Position numbers and translations under genes: made by a program | The notes under the pieces: model-generated | Database searches by the model: none | The model's input: only the letters and a program-made list of their open reading frames with translations | What the model was told of the DNA's origin: nothing | From: Sphingomonas pituitosa NBRC 102491 | Lineage (GTDB): Bacteria > Pseudomonadota > Alphaproteobacteria > Sphingomonadales > Sphingomonadaceae | Direction of reading: 5' to 3' | NCBI RefSeq assembly: GCF_001598435.1 | Contig: NZ_BCYY01000002.1 | Span: 310,001 to 374,000 of the forward strand | Length of the DNA: 64,000 nucleotides | Shown here: piece after piece, positions 37,643-47,360 of the stretch | How the letters are laid out: every line of letters starts with the position of its first letter | How positions within the stretch are numbered: the first letter of the stretch is position 1

Positions 37643-39126
37643 TCCAAGGTATCGATGCCGCTCGCGCCGCGCTGGCCGAAGGCCGCCCGGCCCTGCTGTG
37701 GTGCCGGCAGGTCGCGGATACGGAAACGCCGGTCGCGGCCGCGCTCAAGCTGATCGAGGCGGGGCGGGGCGATTTCCTGCTGGAGTCGGTCGAGGGTGGG
37801 TCGGTCCGCGGCCGGCACAGCCTGATCGGCCTCGCACCGGACCTGGTGTTCCGCGCGACCGGCACGGAGGCAGAGCTCAACCGCCACTGGCTGACCGACC
37901 GCGACGCGTTCGAGCCGCTTTCCGACGATCCGCTGGCGGCGCTGCGTGCGCTCGTCGCCGATTGCCGGATGGAGGTGCCGGCGGAACTGCCGCGCGCGCT
38001 TGCCTGCCTGGTCGGCTATTTCAGCTACGAGACGGTGGGCCTTGTCGAGAGACTGCCCCGACCGCCGCAGAGCCCGCTCGGCGTGCCGGACATGATCTTC
38101 GTGCGGCCGACGGTGCTGCTGGTCTTCGACCGGCTGGCCGATACACTGTTCTTCGTCGCCCCGGTGTGGCCCGGTGCCGATCCGGAAGCGGCGGCCGAGC
38201 GCATCGATGCAGTCGCCGCGCAACTCGCCAGCGCCCCGCTGCCCGCGCCGGTACGCGCCGATCCGCTCGCGATCCAGCCGACGCCGGTGCTGCGGCAAGG
38301 CCGCTATGGCGAGATGGTCGCGGCCGCGAAGGAATATATTGCGGCGGGGGACATCTTCCAGGTGGTGCTCGCCCAGCGCTTCAGCGCCCCCTTCCCGCTG
38401 CCGCCGTTCGAGCTGTATCGCGCGCTGCGGCGGATCAACCCTTCGCCTTTCCTCTACCATCTCGACCTGCCGGGCTTCGCGCTCACCGGATCGAGTCCGG
38501 AGATCCTGGTACGGGCGCGCGACGGCGAGATCACCATTCGCCCGATCGCCGGCACCCGCCCGCGCGGCCGCACCGCTGCCGAGGACGAGGCCAATCGCAC
38601 GTCGCTGCTCGCCGACCCCAAGGAGCGGGCCGAGCATCTGATGCTGCTCGACCTCGGTCGCAACGATGTCGGCCGTGCCGCCGCACCCGGCAGCGTGCGG
38701 GTGACGGACAGCTATACCGTGGAATTCTACAGCCACGTGATGCACATCGTGTCGAACGTGGTCGGCCGGCTGCGCGACGATGCCGATGCGATCGACGCAC
38801 TGTTCGCCGGCTTCCCTGCCGGCACGGTGAGCGGCGCGCCGAAGGTGCGCGCTTGCGAGATCATCGCCGAGCTGGAGGCAGAAACGCGCGGGCCCTATGC
38901 CGGGGGCGTCGGCTATTTCTCGCCCGATGGTTCGATGGATTCGTGCATCGTCCTGCGCACCGCGCTGGTGAAGGACGGGGTGATGCACGTGCAGGCAGGC
39001 GCCGGCATCGTCGCCGATTCCGACCCTGCCTATGAGCAGCGTGAATGCGAAGCCAAGTCGGGCGCCTTGTTCGCCGCTGCGCGCGAGGCGATCGCGCGGG
39101 CCAGCGAGGCGGGCTTCGGCCAATAG
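37639..39126 (+). CDS. trpE: Anthranilate synthase component I
   Basis: TrpE converts chorismate to anthranilate with ammonia supplied by TrpG, the first step of tryptophan synthesis. The 495-aa product has the feedback-site segment FLLESVEGG, the chorismate-binding motifs INPSPFLYHLD and LTGSSPEILVRAR, PIAGTRPRGRT, and GTVSGAPKVRACEII. The GTG start at 37639 overlaps the stop of the ppiD-like gene. A REP-like repeat and a small minus-strand gene separate it from trpG. Confidence 0.96.
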   Translation: MIQGIDAARAALAEGRPALLWCRQVADTETPVAAALKLIEAGRGDFLLESVEGGSVRGRHSLIGLAPDLVFRATGTEAELNRHWLTDRDAFEPLSDDPLAALRALVADCRMEVPAELPRALACLVGYFSYETVGLVERLPRPPQSPLGVPDMIFVRPTVLLVFDRLADTLFFVAPVWPGADPEAAAERIDAVAAQLASAPLPAPVRADPLAIQPTPVLRQGRYGEMVAAAKEYIAAGDIFQVVLAQRFSAPFPLPPFELYRALRRINPSPFLYHLDLPGFALTGSSPEILVRARDGEITIRPIAGTRPRGRTAAEDEANRTSLLADPKERAEHLMLLDLGRNDVGRAAAPGSVRVTDSYTVEFYSHVMHIVSNVVGRLRDDADAIDALFAGFPAGTVSGAPKVRACEIIAELEAETRGPYAGGVGYFSPDGSMDSCIVLRTALVKDGVMHVQAGAGIVADSDPAYEQRECEAKSGALFAAAREAIARASEAGFGQ

Positions 39127-39166
39127 GCCGGCCCGCTTACCCTCCGCAGATTCCCTCGATCCTGAT

Positions 39167-39263
39167 CGTCATCCCGGCGAAAGCCGGGATCCAGCCGCCT
39201 CTCGGCCGCAGCAAGAGCCGCAACAGAGACCCCAATGGATTCCGGCTTTCGCCGGGATGACGA
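39167..39263. repeat. REP-like inverted repeat, copy 3
   Basis: It begins CGTCATCCCGGCGAAAGCCG and ends in the matching inverted arm GGCTTTCGCCGGGATGACG. It is the closest relative of copy 1 (339-434) and sits after trpE, between convergent genes. Confidence 0.8.
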
Positions 39264-39290
39264 ATGAGGGAGCGGTACGGCCCCCGACAA

Positions 39291-39701
39291 TCAGGGAACC
39301 CGCGCGCCCTTCACTTCGCGGTCGAGCTTGTCCTGATACCATTGCTGGAGCAGCTGCCGGCTGCAGCCGGTCTGGCCGCCGGTGCCCACCGCGGAGCAGC
39401 TGTTGGGCATGCCGGCGCGGTTGAAATCCTCCACCACTTCCATCCGGCGGGACCAGCTGGTCGAGGGCGCGTCTTCCTTGGGCTGGTCGCGGAAGCGCTT
39501 GGGGATGCGATAGGGCGAATCACCCGCGTTCGAGCAGACGACGATCTCGTCGGGGTTCGCCGGCTTCGGGCAGCTTTCCTGGCCATAGAGCAGGATGCTG
39601 CGGACGCGCTTGGGCGGCCCGTCCGGCGTGGGCTGGTCCTGGCTGTGGGCAAGCGCCGGCGCGGCGAGCAGGGCGGTGGCGATCATCAAGCGGGCAAGCA
39701 T
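39291..39701 (-). CDS. Secreted hypothetical protein with four cysteines
   Basis: The 136-aa product has a signal peptide (MLARLMIATALLAAPALAHS). The mature part contains SILLYGQESCPKP, EIVVCSNAGDSPYRIPKRFR and four cysteines, which could form two periplasmic disulfides. GGAG is nine bases before the ATG at 39701. I recall similar proteins as conserved hypotheticals in sphingomonads; no function is known. It lies on the opposite strand inside the trp gene group. Confidence 0.7.
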   Translation of the reverse strand: MLARLMIATALLAAPALAHSQDQPTPDGPPKRVRSILLYGQESCPKPANPDEIVVCSNAGDSPYRIPKRFRDQPKEDAPSTSWSRRMEVVEDFNRAGMPNSCSAVGTGGQTGCSRQLLQQWYQDKLDREVKGARVP

Positions 39702-39814
39702 CCGGTAAACTCCTTGGGTGATACGACGTCCCTGCCCTGCCAGCGGTGCCGCTGCACTGTGGCCGTCGCATGGCCGGATTGTGCTGGCACGCGGGAGCGC
39801 CTAGGTCTGCGGCC

Positions 39815-40399
39815 ATGATCCTCGTTCTCGACAATTACGACAGCTTTACCTGGAACCTCGTCCATTACCTGATGGAGCTGGGCGTGGAGGTGCAGGTGGT
39901 GCGCAACGATGCACTGACGGCGAACGAGGCGATCGCCAGCAATGCGCAGGGCTTCCTGATCTCGCCCGGCCCGTGCACACCGAACGAGGCCGGGATCAGC
40001 CTAGATCTCGTCGCCGCCTGCGCCGATCTCGGCAAGCCGCTGCTTGGCGTATGCCTGGGGCATCAGTCCATCGGCCAGCATTTCGGCGGCAGCGTGGTGC
40101 GCGGCGGGCTGATGCATGGAAAAACGTCGCCGGTGTCGCATGATGGTACCGGGCTGTTCGCCGAACTCCCCTCGCCCTTCACCGCCACGCGCTACCACTC
40201 GCTGATCGTGACGGACATTCCCGACAGCCTGGTGGTCAACGCGACGGCTGAAGACGGATCTGTGATGGGCTTCCGCCACCGGACTCTGCCCATTCACAGC
40301 GTGCAGTTCCACCCGGAAAGCATCGCCACCGAACATGGCCACGCCATGCTTGCCAATTTCCTGCGGCTCGCCGGGATCGAGGCCAAGGCTACGGCCTGA
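39815..40399 (+). CDS. trpG: Anthranilate / aminodeoxychorismate synthase glutamine amidotransferase
   Basis: The 194-aa class-I glutamine amidotransferase supplies ammonia to TrpE and possibly to PabB. The triad is visible as the nucleophile in [13 protein letters not shown], and the His/Glu pair in [24 protein letters not shown] forms the oxyanion region. [11 protein letters not shown] at 39815 is the canonical start and is chosen over an ATG 23 codons upstream. It is followed by a small secreted-protein gene and trpD. Confidence 0.94.
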   Translation: MILVLDNYDSFTWNLVHYLMELGVEVQVVRNDALTANEAIASNAQGFLISPGPCTPNEAGISLDLVAACADLGKPLLGVCLGHQSIGQHFGGSVVRGGLMHGKTSPVSHDGTGLFAELPSPFTATRYHSLIVTDIPDSLVVNATAEDGSVMGFRHRTLPIHSVQFHPESIATEHGHAMLANFLRLAGIEAKATA

Positions 40400-40444
40400 C
40401 CCTCTTCAGCCTCGGTTCATCGCAGCATCTGTAGGAGGAATGCC

Positions 40445-40849
40445 ATGAAACCGATCTTCGTCACCCTGCTCGCCGGCGCCGCGCTGCTCGCGGCCCCCAT
40501 TGCCAATGCGCGCGACCGGGATACGCCCGAGCAGCAGCTCGCAAAGCTGCTCAAGGGCCGAGTCGCCGGCAAGCCGGTCGATTGCATCAGCCTTGTCCGG
40601 ACGGGCTCGAGCCAGATCATCGAGGGCAAGGCGATCGTCTATTCCGACGGCAATACCCTCTATGTGAACGAGCCCCGCGGCGGCGCCGAGCAGCTCGACG
40701 ACAACTCCATCCTGGTGACCAATACCTTCGGCTCGCAGCTGTGCAGCATCGATGCGGTGCGACTGATCGACCGCAGCTCGTTCTTCCCGCGTGGTTTCGT
40801 GTCGCTGGGCCAGTTCGTGCCCTACGCCAAGCCGAAGAAGAGCAACTGA
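40445..40849 (+). CDS. Small secreted hypothetical protein in the trp cluster
   Basis: A 134-aa protein with a clear signal peptide (MKPIFVTLLAGAALLAAPIANA) and a mature domain of about 110 residues containing two cysteines (PVDCISL and SQLCSID). An ideal GGAGG stands seven bases before the ATG. No family recognised. Its position between trpG and trpD on the same strand means it may be transcribed with them, but nothing suggests a role in tryptophan synthesis. Confidence 0.75.
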   Translation: MKPIFVTLLAGAALLAAPIANARDRDTPEQQLAKLLKGRVAGKPVDCISLVRTGSSQIIEGKAIVYSDGNTLYVNEPRGGAEQLDDNSILVTNTFGSQLCSIDAVRLIDRSSFFPRGFVSLGQFVPYAKPKKSN

Positions 40850-40904
40850 GGCGCCCAAGCAGGATTTGCTCGACAGGCTGGCCGCGCCCCGGAATAGAGG
40901 CGGC

Positions 40905-41900
40905 GTGACCAGCCTAAGCCTGCTTCCCGATCCGTCCTCCCCGCTTGCCCGCGAAACCGCCGCGCAGGCCTTTGCCGACATCCTGGACGGCACCGCGCCG
41001 GAATCGGAGATCGAGGCGTTCCTGATCGCGCTTTCCGTGCGCGGCGAGACCAGCATCGAGATTGCCGAGGCCGCCCGCGCGCTGCGGGCACGGCTGATCC
41101 CCGTCACCGCGCCCGAAGGGGCAATCGACGTCTGCGGCACCGGCGGCGACGGGCATCATACGCTCAACGTCTCGACGGCGGTCAGTCTGGTGGTGGCCGC
41201 TGCCGGCGTGCCGGTGGCGAAGCACGGCAACCGCGCTGCGTCGTCCAAGGCAGGCGCGGCGGACACGCTGGAAGCGCTGGGGCTCAATCTGGATCGTGCG
41301 GCCGCACGCGCCGAGGAGAGCCTGCACGAGATCGGCATCGCCTTCCTCTACGCGCAGCACCATCATCCGTCACTGGGCCGCATCGCGCCGATCCGGCGGC
41401 GGATCGGGCGGCGGACGATCTTCAACCTGATGGGGCCGCTCGCCAACCCCGCCCATGTCCGCCACCAGCTGATCGGCATCGCGCGGCCCGATTATGCGCC
41501 GGTCTATGCCGAGGCGCTGGAGCAGCTTGGCGTCGAAGCCGCCGCCGTCGTCTCCGGGGAGGATGCGCTGGACGAGCTTTCCACCGAAACGGCGAGCATC
41601 GTCGTGAATGTCGGCCGCGCGAGGCTGCCGACCCGTATCACGCCTGAGGATGCCGGGCTCCCCCGCCATCCGCTGGCCGCGATCCGCGGCGGCGATCCTG
41701 CGTACAACGCGCTCGCGCTGCGCCGCCTGCTGCAGGGGGAGGAAGGCGCCTATCGCGACGCGGTGCTGCTCAACGCCGCCGCCGCGCTCATGGTCGCGGG
41801 CCGCGCCGATGACCTGCGGGACGGGGTGGAGGAAGCCGCCGAAATGCTCGACAACGGGCTTGCAAACGCCCTTCTCGACTGCTGGATCGCCTTCGCATGA
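40905..41900 (+). CDS. trpD: Anthranilate phosphoribosyltransferase
   Basis: TrpD attaches phosphoribose from PRPP to anthranilate. The 331-aa product has the PRPP-binding [31 protein letters not shown] (GNR type), [15 protein letters not shown] and the metal-binding [10 protein letters not shown]. The start is taken as GTG at 40905, preceded by AGAGG; in-frame codons upstream would extend the protein into the non-conserved region. The stop overlaps the trpC ATG (ATGA). Confidence 0.94.
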   Translation: MTSLSLLPDPSSPLARETAAQAFADILDGTAPESEIEAFLIALSVRGETSIEIAEAARALRARLIPVTAPEGAIDVCGTGGDGHHTLNVSTAVSLVVAAAGVPVAKHGNRAASSKAGAADTLEALGLNLDRAAARAEESLHEIGIAFLYAQHHHPSLGRIAPIRRRIGRRTIFNLMGPLANPAHVRHQLIGIARPDYAPVYAEALEQLGVEAAAVVSGEDALDELSTETASIVVNVGRARLPTRITPEDAGLPRHPLAAIRGGDPAYNALALRRLLQGEEGAYRDAVLLNAAAALMVAGRADDLRDGVEEAAEMLDNGLANALLDCWIAFA

Positions 41901-42667
41901 GCACCATCCTCGACACCATCCTCGAAACCAAGCGCGCCGAAGTCGCGGCGCGCAAGGCCGCCCCGCGCGCCTGGCCGACCCCCACGGCGCCGCGCGGCTT
42001 CAAGGCGGCGCTCGATGCGCGCGCGGCAGCCGGCGGCTATGGCCTGATCGCCGAGATCAAGAAGGCGAGCCCGTCCAAGGGCCTGATCCGTGCCGATTTC
42101 GATCCCCCCGCCCATGCCCGCGCCTATGCCGCCGGCGGTGCGGCGTGCCTGTCGGTGCTGACCGACCATGACTATTTCCAGGGCCATGAAGACTATTTCG
42201 TCGCCGCCCGCGCGGCCTGCGACCTCCCCGCGATCCGCAAGGACTTCCTGATCGACCCCTGGCAGGTCGCGGAATCGCGGGCAATGGGCGCGGATGCGAT
42301 CCTGATCATCGTATCGGCGCTCGACGACGGCCAGATGGCCGAGATCGAAGCCGCCGCGATCGAGCACGACATGGACGCGCTGGTCGAGGTTCACGATGCC
42401 GACGAGCTGGAGCGCGCGCTCAAGCTCAAATCGCGGCTGATCGGGGTGAACAACCGCAATCTCAAGACGTTCGAGGTCGACGTACAGAAGACCTACGAAC
42501 TCGTCGCCCACGCGCCCAAGGACTGCACCTTCGTCGCCGAATCCGGCCTCAACACCCGCGCGGACCTCGACGCGATGGCCGCGCACGACATTCGCTGCTT
42601 TCTCATCGGCGAGTCGCTGATGCGCCAGGCGGATGTGGAAGCCGCGACGCGCGCGCTGGTCGGATGA
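41897..42667 (+). CDS. trpC: Indole-3-glycerol phosphate synthase
   Basis: The 256-aa TIM-barrel enzyme closes the indole ring from CdRP. Diagnostic segments are the catalytic lysine motif [42 protein letters not shown] and FVAESGL. It is a stand-alone TrpC, not fused to TrpF. It overlaps trpD and moaC by four bases each, so three enzymes are translated as a chain. Confidence 0.96.
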   Translation: MSTILDTILETKRAEVAARKAAPRAWPTPTAPRGFKAALDARAAAGGYGLIAEIKKASPSKGLIRADFDPPAHARAYAAGGAACLSVLTDHDYFQGHEDYFVAARAACDLPAIRKDFLIDPWQVAESRAMGADAILIIVSALDDGQMAEIEAAAIEHDMDALVEVHDADELERALKLKSRLIGVNNRNLKTFEVDVQKTYELVAHAPKDCTFVAESGLNTRADLDAMAAHDIRCFLIGESLMRQADVEAATRALVG

Positions 42668-43137
42668 GCGGGCTCACCCATCTCGACGAGACCGGCGCGG
42701 CGCACATGGTAGATGTCGGCGGCAAGGCGGTCACCGCGCGCGAGGCGGTGGCGCAGGGCCGCATCAACATGTCGGCGGAAGCCGCCACGGCGATCCGCGA
42801 CGGCAGCGTAAAGAAGGGCGACGTGCTCGCCACCGCGCGCATCGCCGGCATTATGGCGGCAAAGAGGACGTCCGAGCTGATCCCGCTCTGCCACCCGCTG
42901 CCCCTCACCCGCGTCGCGATCGACCTCGATCTCGACGACAGCGGGGTCACCGCCACGGCGACCGCCGCGACCGAGGGCAAGACGGGCGTCGAGATGGAGG
43001 CGCTCACCGCGGTGTCGGTGACGCTGCTGACGCTGTACGACATGGCCAAGGCGCTGGATAAGGGCATGGTGCTTGGCGACATCCGCCTGCTGGCCAAGAC
43101 CGGCGGCAAATCGGGCGACTGGCACGCCAAGGGCTGA
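42664..43137 (+). CDS. moaC: Cyclic pyranopterin monophosphate synthase MoaC
   Basis: MoaC, with MoaA, makes cyclic pyranopterin monophosphate, the first molybdenum-cofactor intermediate. The 157-aa product shows [53 protein letters not shown] and the terminal KTGGKSGDW, all typical. Coupling to trpC by ATGA is the common arrangement in this group; moeA, often next, is not here. Confidence 0.96.
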   Translation: MSGLTHLDETGAAHMVDVGGKAVTAREAVAQGRINMSAEAATAIRDGSVKKGDVLATARIAGIMAAKRTSELIPLCHPLPLTRVAIDLDLDDSGVTATATAATEGKTGVEMEALTAVSVTLLTLYDMAKALDKGMVLGDIRLLAKTGGKSGDWHAKG

Positions 43138-43214
43138 TCGCCCATAGTTTCCCTACCCCTAGGCCAAACGATCCTCCATTGCTCCGCCGCCGGCATCGGG
43201 CCATGTGCGGCACC

Positions 43215-44012
43215 ATGGCATCGCTACTCGATCCCCTTTCGCGCGGCCGCGTGATCCTCGTCGGCGCCGGTCCCGGCGACCCCGGCCTCCTCACCGTCCG
43301 CGCCGTCGAGGCGCTCAAGGCGTGCGATGTGCTCGTCCATGACGGGCTGGTCGACGACCGCGTGCTCGACCTTGCGCCCCAGGCCCACCGCATCTCGGTC
43401 GCCAAGCGCCGATCGAAGCACACGCTGCCGCAGGAAGCGATCAACGCGCTGATCGTCGCGCATGTGAAGACCGGCGCGGTCGTCGTCCGCCTCAAGGGCG
43501 GCGATCCGTTCATCTTCGGGCGCGGCGGCGAGGAAGTCGAAGCGGTGCGCGAAGCCGGGCTGCCGGTGGAAGTGATCCCCGGCGTCTCCGCAGCACTCGG
43601 CGCCGCCGCCGAGGCGATGCTGCCGCTCACCCATCGCGACTGGTCGAGCGCGGTCAGCTTCGTCGCCGGCCAGTGCAAGGGGCTGACCGACCAGGACTGG
43701 TCGGGCCTCGCCGGCAAGGGCCGCACGCTGGTGATCTATATGGGCGTCGCCACCGCCTCCGCCATCGCCGACAAGCTGATGGCCGATGGCGTCGCACCCG
43801 ACATGCCCGTCGCGGTGCTGGAACGCGCCACGCTGGAAGGCCACCGCGCGCTGCGCACGCTGCTCGCCGACCTGGGCCCGATGGTCGAGCAGGAAGACGT
43901 GAAGAGCCCGGCGATCATCGTCGTGGGCGAAGTGGTGCTGCTGGCCGATGCGCAGGACCGGCTGTCCCGCTGGGCGCGCACGGCCGAGATTTTGGGGGAA
44001 GAACAGGCATGA
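43215..44012 (+). CDS. cobA: Uroporphyrinogen-III C-methyltransferase
   Basis: The 265-aa SAM-dependent enzyme makes precorrin-2, here most likely for siroheme of the sulfite reductase encoded downstream. Motifs are VILVGAGPGDPGLLT, VVRLKGGDPFIFGRGGEE and VIPGVSAALGAAAEAMLPLTHR. It lacks the CysG dehydrogenase/chelatase half, so those steps must be encoded elsewhere. Start is uncertain between 43203 and 43215; 43215 leads into the family N-terminus. It overlaps the DUF2849 gene by ATGA. Confidence 0.93.
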   Translation: MASLLDPLSRGRVILVGAGPGDPGLLTVRAVEALKACDVLVHDGLVDDRVLDLAPQAHRISVAKRRSKHTLPQEAINALIVAHVKTGAVVVRLKGGDPFIFGRGGEEVEAVREAGLPVEVIPGVSAALGAAAEAMLPLTHRDWSSAVSFVAGQCKGLTDQDWSGLAGKGRTLVIYMGVATASAIADKLMADGVAPDMPVAVLERATLEGHRALRTLLADLGPMVEQEDVKSPAIIVVGEVVLLADAQDRLSRWARTAEILGEEQA

Positions 44013-44305
44013 AGCTGCTGACAGGAAACGACCTTCCCACCGGCGATGTGGTCTGGTGGACCGGCGAGGGTTGGTCGCGCCATGTCGCCGAGGCGGCGGA
44101 CGTGGGCGACAAGGGCGACCTGATCGCCGCGACCGAAGCCGCCGCGCGACGGGTGAACGTGCCCTATGTCATCGATGCCGAGGCCACGCCCGAGGGGCCC
44201 CGCCCCGCGCATATCAAGGACCGCATCCGCGCGCTCGGCCCCACCGTCCGCACGGACCTGACCCTCAAGCCCGCCGACCCGCAGGCCGGAAGCTGGGTGA
44301 TCTGA
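44009..44305 (+). CDS. DUF2849 domain protein of the sulfite-reduction operon
   Basis: A 98-aa protein of the DUF2849 family, beginning MKLLTGNDLPTGDVVWW. Members occur almost always just upstream of cysI in alphaproteobacteria, and this placement (ATGA overlap with cobA, three bases before cysI) is why I assign a sulfite-reduction role. Molecular function is unknown; no redox cysteines are present. Confidence 0.85.
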   Translation: MKLLTGNDLPTGDVVWWTGEGWSRHVAEAADVGDKGDLIAATEAAARRVNVPYVIDAEATPEGPRPAHIKDRIRALGPTVRTDLTLKPADPQAGSWVI

Positions 44306-44308
44306 ACC

Positions 44309-45943
44309 ATGTACAAGTACGACGAATATGACGCCTCGATCGTCGCAGCGCGCGTCGAGGAATTTCGCGACCAGGTGCAGCGCCGTCTCGCCGGCCACCT
44401 GACCGAGGACCAGTTCAAGCCGCTGCGGCTGATGAACGGGCTCTATCTGCAGCTGCACGCGTACATGCTGCGCGTCGCGGTGCCCTATGGCACGCTCGAC
44501 AGCCGCCAGATGCACATGCTCGCCCACATCGCGCGCAAGTATGATCGCGGCTATGGCCATTTCACCACCCGCCAGAACCTCCAGTACAACTGGATCAAGC
44601 TGGAGGACGCACCCGACATCCTCGCCGAGCTGGCGACGGTGGAGATGCACGCGATCCAGACCAGCGGCAACTGCATCCGCAACATCAGCTCGGACCAGTT
44701 CGCCGGTGCTGCCGCCGACGAGATCACCGATCCGCGCCCCTGGGCCGAGCTGCTCCGCCAGTGGAGCAGCTTCCACCCGGAATTCAGCTACCTGCCGCGC
44801 AAGTTCAAGATCGCGGTGATCGCCAGCGACAGCGATCGCGCGGCGATGCGGCTGCACGACATCGGCATCCAGATCGTGCGTAACGACGCTGGCGAACTGG
44901 GCGCGCGCATCTATGCCGGCGGCGGCATGGGGCGCACCCCGATGATCGCGCATCTGATCAAGGACTTCGTGCCCTTCGCCGATTTCGTCAGCTATCTGGA
45001 GGCGTGCCTGCGCGTCTACAATCGCCACGGTCGGCGCGACAATATCTACAAGGCGCGGATCAAGATCCTCATCCATGCCCTTGGCGCAGAAGAATATGCG
45101 CGGCAGGTGGAGGAGGAGTTCCAGGCGGTGAAGGCGCTGGGCATCGATCCGCCCCAGGCAGAGTTCGACCGCATCGCCGCCTATTTCGCGCCGCCGCCGT
45201 TCGAGGCCGACGCCGTCGATACCGTGGACCGCAGCGACCCCGATTTCGCGGTCTGGCTCGACCAGAATGTCCACGCCCACAAGGCGCCGGGCTATGCGGT
45301 GGTCACGATCAGCCTCAAGCCGATCGGCGGCATCCCCGGCGATGCCTCGGCCGACCAGATCGACGCGATGGCCGATCTCGCCCAGCGCTACAGCTTCGAC
45401 GAGCTGCGCGTCACCCATGCCCAGAACATCGTGCTGCCGCACGTCCGCAAGGCCGATCTCTACGCGGTCTGGACCGCGCTGCGCGAGGCGGGCCTCGCCG
45501 AGGCCAATCTCGACCTGATCAGCGACATCATCGCCTGCCCGGGCCTCGATTATTGCAGCCTCGCCAACGCCCGCTCGATCCCGCTGGCGCAGAAGATCAG
45601 CGAACGCTTCGGCGATCCGGCCCGCCAGCGCGACCTGGGCGAGCTCAAGCTCAAGATCTCGGGCTGCATCAACGCCTGCGGCCACCACCATGCCGGCCAT
45701 ATCGGCATCCTCGGCGTCGACCGGAAAGGCACCGAGAACTACCAGTTGCTGCTCGGCGGATCTGGCGCGGAGGATGTCAGCCTGGCCGATATCACCGGTC
45801 CCGGCTTCAGCGAGGACGGCGTGGTCGACGCGATCGAGCGCGCCACCGACGTATATGTCCGCGAGCGCACGCCCGGCGAGCGCTTCGTCGACACCTATCG
45901 CCGCATCGGCATGGCACCGTTCAAGGAGGCCATTTATGGTTGA
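44309..45943 (+). CDS. cysI: Siroheme nitrite/sulfite reductase
   Basis: The 544-aa enzyme reduces sulfite to sulfide (the operon context favours sulfite over nitrite). The four cysteines binding the 4Fe-4S/siroheme centre are in CPGLDYC and SGCINACGHHHAGHIG near residues 410-460. Substrate-side motifs GHFTTRQNLQYNW and TSGNCIRNI are also present. No flavoprotein CysJ is encoded nearby, so electrons are likely from ferredoxin or a similar donor. It overlaps the following DUF934 gene by eight bases. Confidence 0.94.
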   Translation: MYKYDEYDASIVAARVEEFRDQVQRRLAGHLTEDQFKPLRLMNGLYLQLHAYMLRVAVPYGTLDSRQMHMLAHIARKYDRGYGHFTTRQNLQYNWIKLEDAPDILAELATVEMHAIQTSGNCIRNISSDQFAGAAADEITDPRPWAELLRQWSSFHPEFSYLPRKFKIAVIASDSDRAAMRLHDIGIQIVRNDAGELGARIYAGGGMGRTPMIAHLIKDFVPFADFVSYLEACLRVYNRHGRRDNIYKARIKILIHALGAEEYARQVEEEFQAVKALGIDPPQAEFDRIAAYFAPPPFEADAVDTVDRSDPDFAVWLDQNVHAHKAPGYAVVTISLKPIGGIPGDASADQIDAMADLAQRYSFDELRVTHAQNIVLPHVRKADLYAVWTALREAGLAEANLDLISDIIACPGLDYCSLANARSIPLAQKISERFGDPARQRDLGELKLKISGCINACGHHHAGHIGILGVDRKGTENYQLLLGGSGAEDVSLADITGPGFSEDGVVDAIERATDVYVRERTPGERFVDTYRRIGMAPFKEAIYG

Positions 45944-46361
45944 GTTCCTGCGTTACCGCGACGACGAGGCGCATGACGAGCCGGCCGTCACGCTCGACAG
46001 CTTTTTCGGCCAGTCCAACGCCACCGCGGTTCGGATCGAATCGGGGGAGGATGCGCGCGCACTGCTTCCCTATCTCGATCGCATTGCGCTGGTGGAGGTG
46101 AGCTTCCCCAGCTTCCGCGACGGCCGCGGCTATTCCACCGCGCGTATCCTGCGCGAGGCGGGCTACCAGGGCGAGCTGCGCGCGCAGGGCGACGTGCTGG
46201 TCGACCAGATCCCGCTGATGCGCCGCTGCGGCTTCGACAGCTTCGCGCCGAACGCGCCGATCGACGAAGCAACGCTGGAGGCCGCGCTGAACCGCTACGA
46301 CTTCCGCTATCAGGCGGCTGCCGACCCGATCGTGCCGGTGTGGAAGCTGCGGCATGGCTGA
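45936..46361 (+). CDS. DUF934 protein of the sulfite-reduction operon
   Basis: A 141-aa DUF934 (CysX-like) protein with RDGRGYSTARILREAGYQGELRAQGDVL region, broken here as the key parts RDGRGYSTARILRE and GDVLVDQIPLMRRCGF. Family members co-occur with cysI and cysH and are proposed to act as accessory factors for assimilatory sulfite reduction; the mechanism is not established. AAGGAGG at 45923-45929 fixes the ATG at 45936, inside the cysI end. Confidence 0.88.
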   Translation: MVEFLRYRDDEAHDEPAVTLDSFFGQSNATAVRIESGEDARALLPYLDRIALVEVSFPSFRDGRGYSTARILREAGYQGELRAQGDVLVDQIPLMRRCGFDSFAPNAPIDEATLEAALNRYDFRYQAAADPIVPVWKLRHG

Positions 46362-47118
46362 GCCCGCGCGCCATATCGACCGGATCGACGTGGCGCCGCG
46401 CTTCACCGAGGCCGATGCGGTGCAGCTCAACACCCGCTTTCTCGGCGTCCCCACGCTGGAGATGCTGCGCACCGTGCTGGCGGAGAAGCTGACGGGGGAA
46501 ACCGCGATCGTCTCCTCCTTCGGTGCGGAGTCGGCGGCGCTGCTGCACCTCGTCGCCAGCGTCGATCCTTCGGTGCCGGTGCTGTTTCTCGATACCGGCA
46601 AGCACTTCCCCGAGACGCTCGCCTATCGCGACCTGCTCGTCGAGCGGCTCGGCCTCACCGATTTCCGCAACCTGCGCCCCAATGCCGCGCTGCTGGCCAA
46701 GCGCGACGCGACCGAGCTGCGCTGGTCCTATGATCCGGACGGCTGCTGCGAGATCCGCAAGGTTCTGCCATTGGAGGCGGGCCTGGCCGGCTTCGACGCG
46801 ACGATCACCGGCCGGAAGGCGTTCCAGGCGAGCACCCGCGCCGCCCTCCCCCGCTTCGAACTCGATGGCGAGCGGCTGAAGATCAATCCGCTGGCGGATT
46901 GGACCAAGGCCGATCTCGACACCTATTTCGCGGCGCACGACCTGCCGGTGCATCCGCTGGTGGCGCAGGGCTATCCCTCGATCGGCTGCGCGCCGTGCAC
47001 CAGCATGGTCAAGCCCGGCGAGGATCCGCGCGCCGGCCGCTGGCGCGGCTGGGACAAGACCGAGTGCGGCATTCACACGCCGACCAGCGACGACGACGCC
47101 AACCAGCCGGTGTTCTGA
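46354..47118 (+). CDS. cysH: Adenylyl-sulfate (APS) reductase CysH, [4Fe-4S] type
   Basis: The 254-aa product reduces activated sulfate to sulfite. It has the phosphate-loop region AIVSSFGAESAALLHL and LFLDTGKHFPETL. It carries both cysteine pairs DGCCEIRK and IGCAPCTS, the CC...CxxC set that binds a 4Fe-4S cluster and marks APS rather than PAPS reductases. The catalytic cysteine is in KTECGIH near the C-terminus. The start overlaps DUF934 by eight bases. No cysDN sulfate adenylyltransferase is in the window. Confidence 0.93.
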   Translation: MAEPARHIDRIDVAPRFTEADAVQLNTRFLGVPTLEMLRTVLAEKLTGETAIVSSFGAESAALLHLVASVDPSVPVLFLDTGKHFPETLAYRDLLVERLGLTDFRNLRPNAALLAKRDATELRWSYDPDGCCEIRKVLPLEAGLAGFDATITGRKAFQASTRAALPRFELDGERLKINPLADWTKADLDTYFAAHDLPVHPLVAQGYPSIGCAPCTSMVKPGEDPRAGRWRGWDKTECGIHTPTSDDDANQPVF

Positions 47119-47360
47119 GCCGCCTCGGAATCCACCGTACAGCCGCAGCGCGCGCCGTCCAGGCCGATACTGGAGGGCGACCGCGCGGCAGCTGGCGTTG
47201 GCCTGCGGGGAGGCGCTCGACGGCTGCATCACCGAGGTGATGACAATCATATCTGCGAGCATATGCTCAAGGCGGATGCCGCCCCGACGGCCCCATGGTA
47301 GAGGCGACCGAACAACTGGTTGCCATCGTGCATCGCTATCTGACCTGAAGGGAACAGCCC
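47119..47360. other. Intergenic stretch with no supported gene
   Basis: The 242 bases between cysH and the kinase gene contain only short unconvincing frames. A GAGCATATGCTC palindrome occurs around 47257-47268. A clear RBS-like AAGGGAA precedes the kinase start. No terminator with a T-run is visible. Confidence 0.45.

Noticed and set aside
43736..45700. A 654-codon minus-strand frame over cysI
   Set aside because: Shadow of cysI and cobA with no start signal or family similarity.
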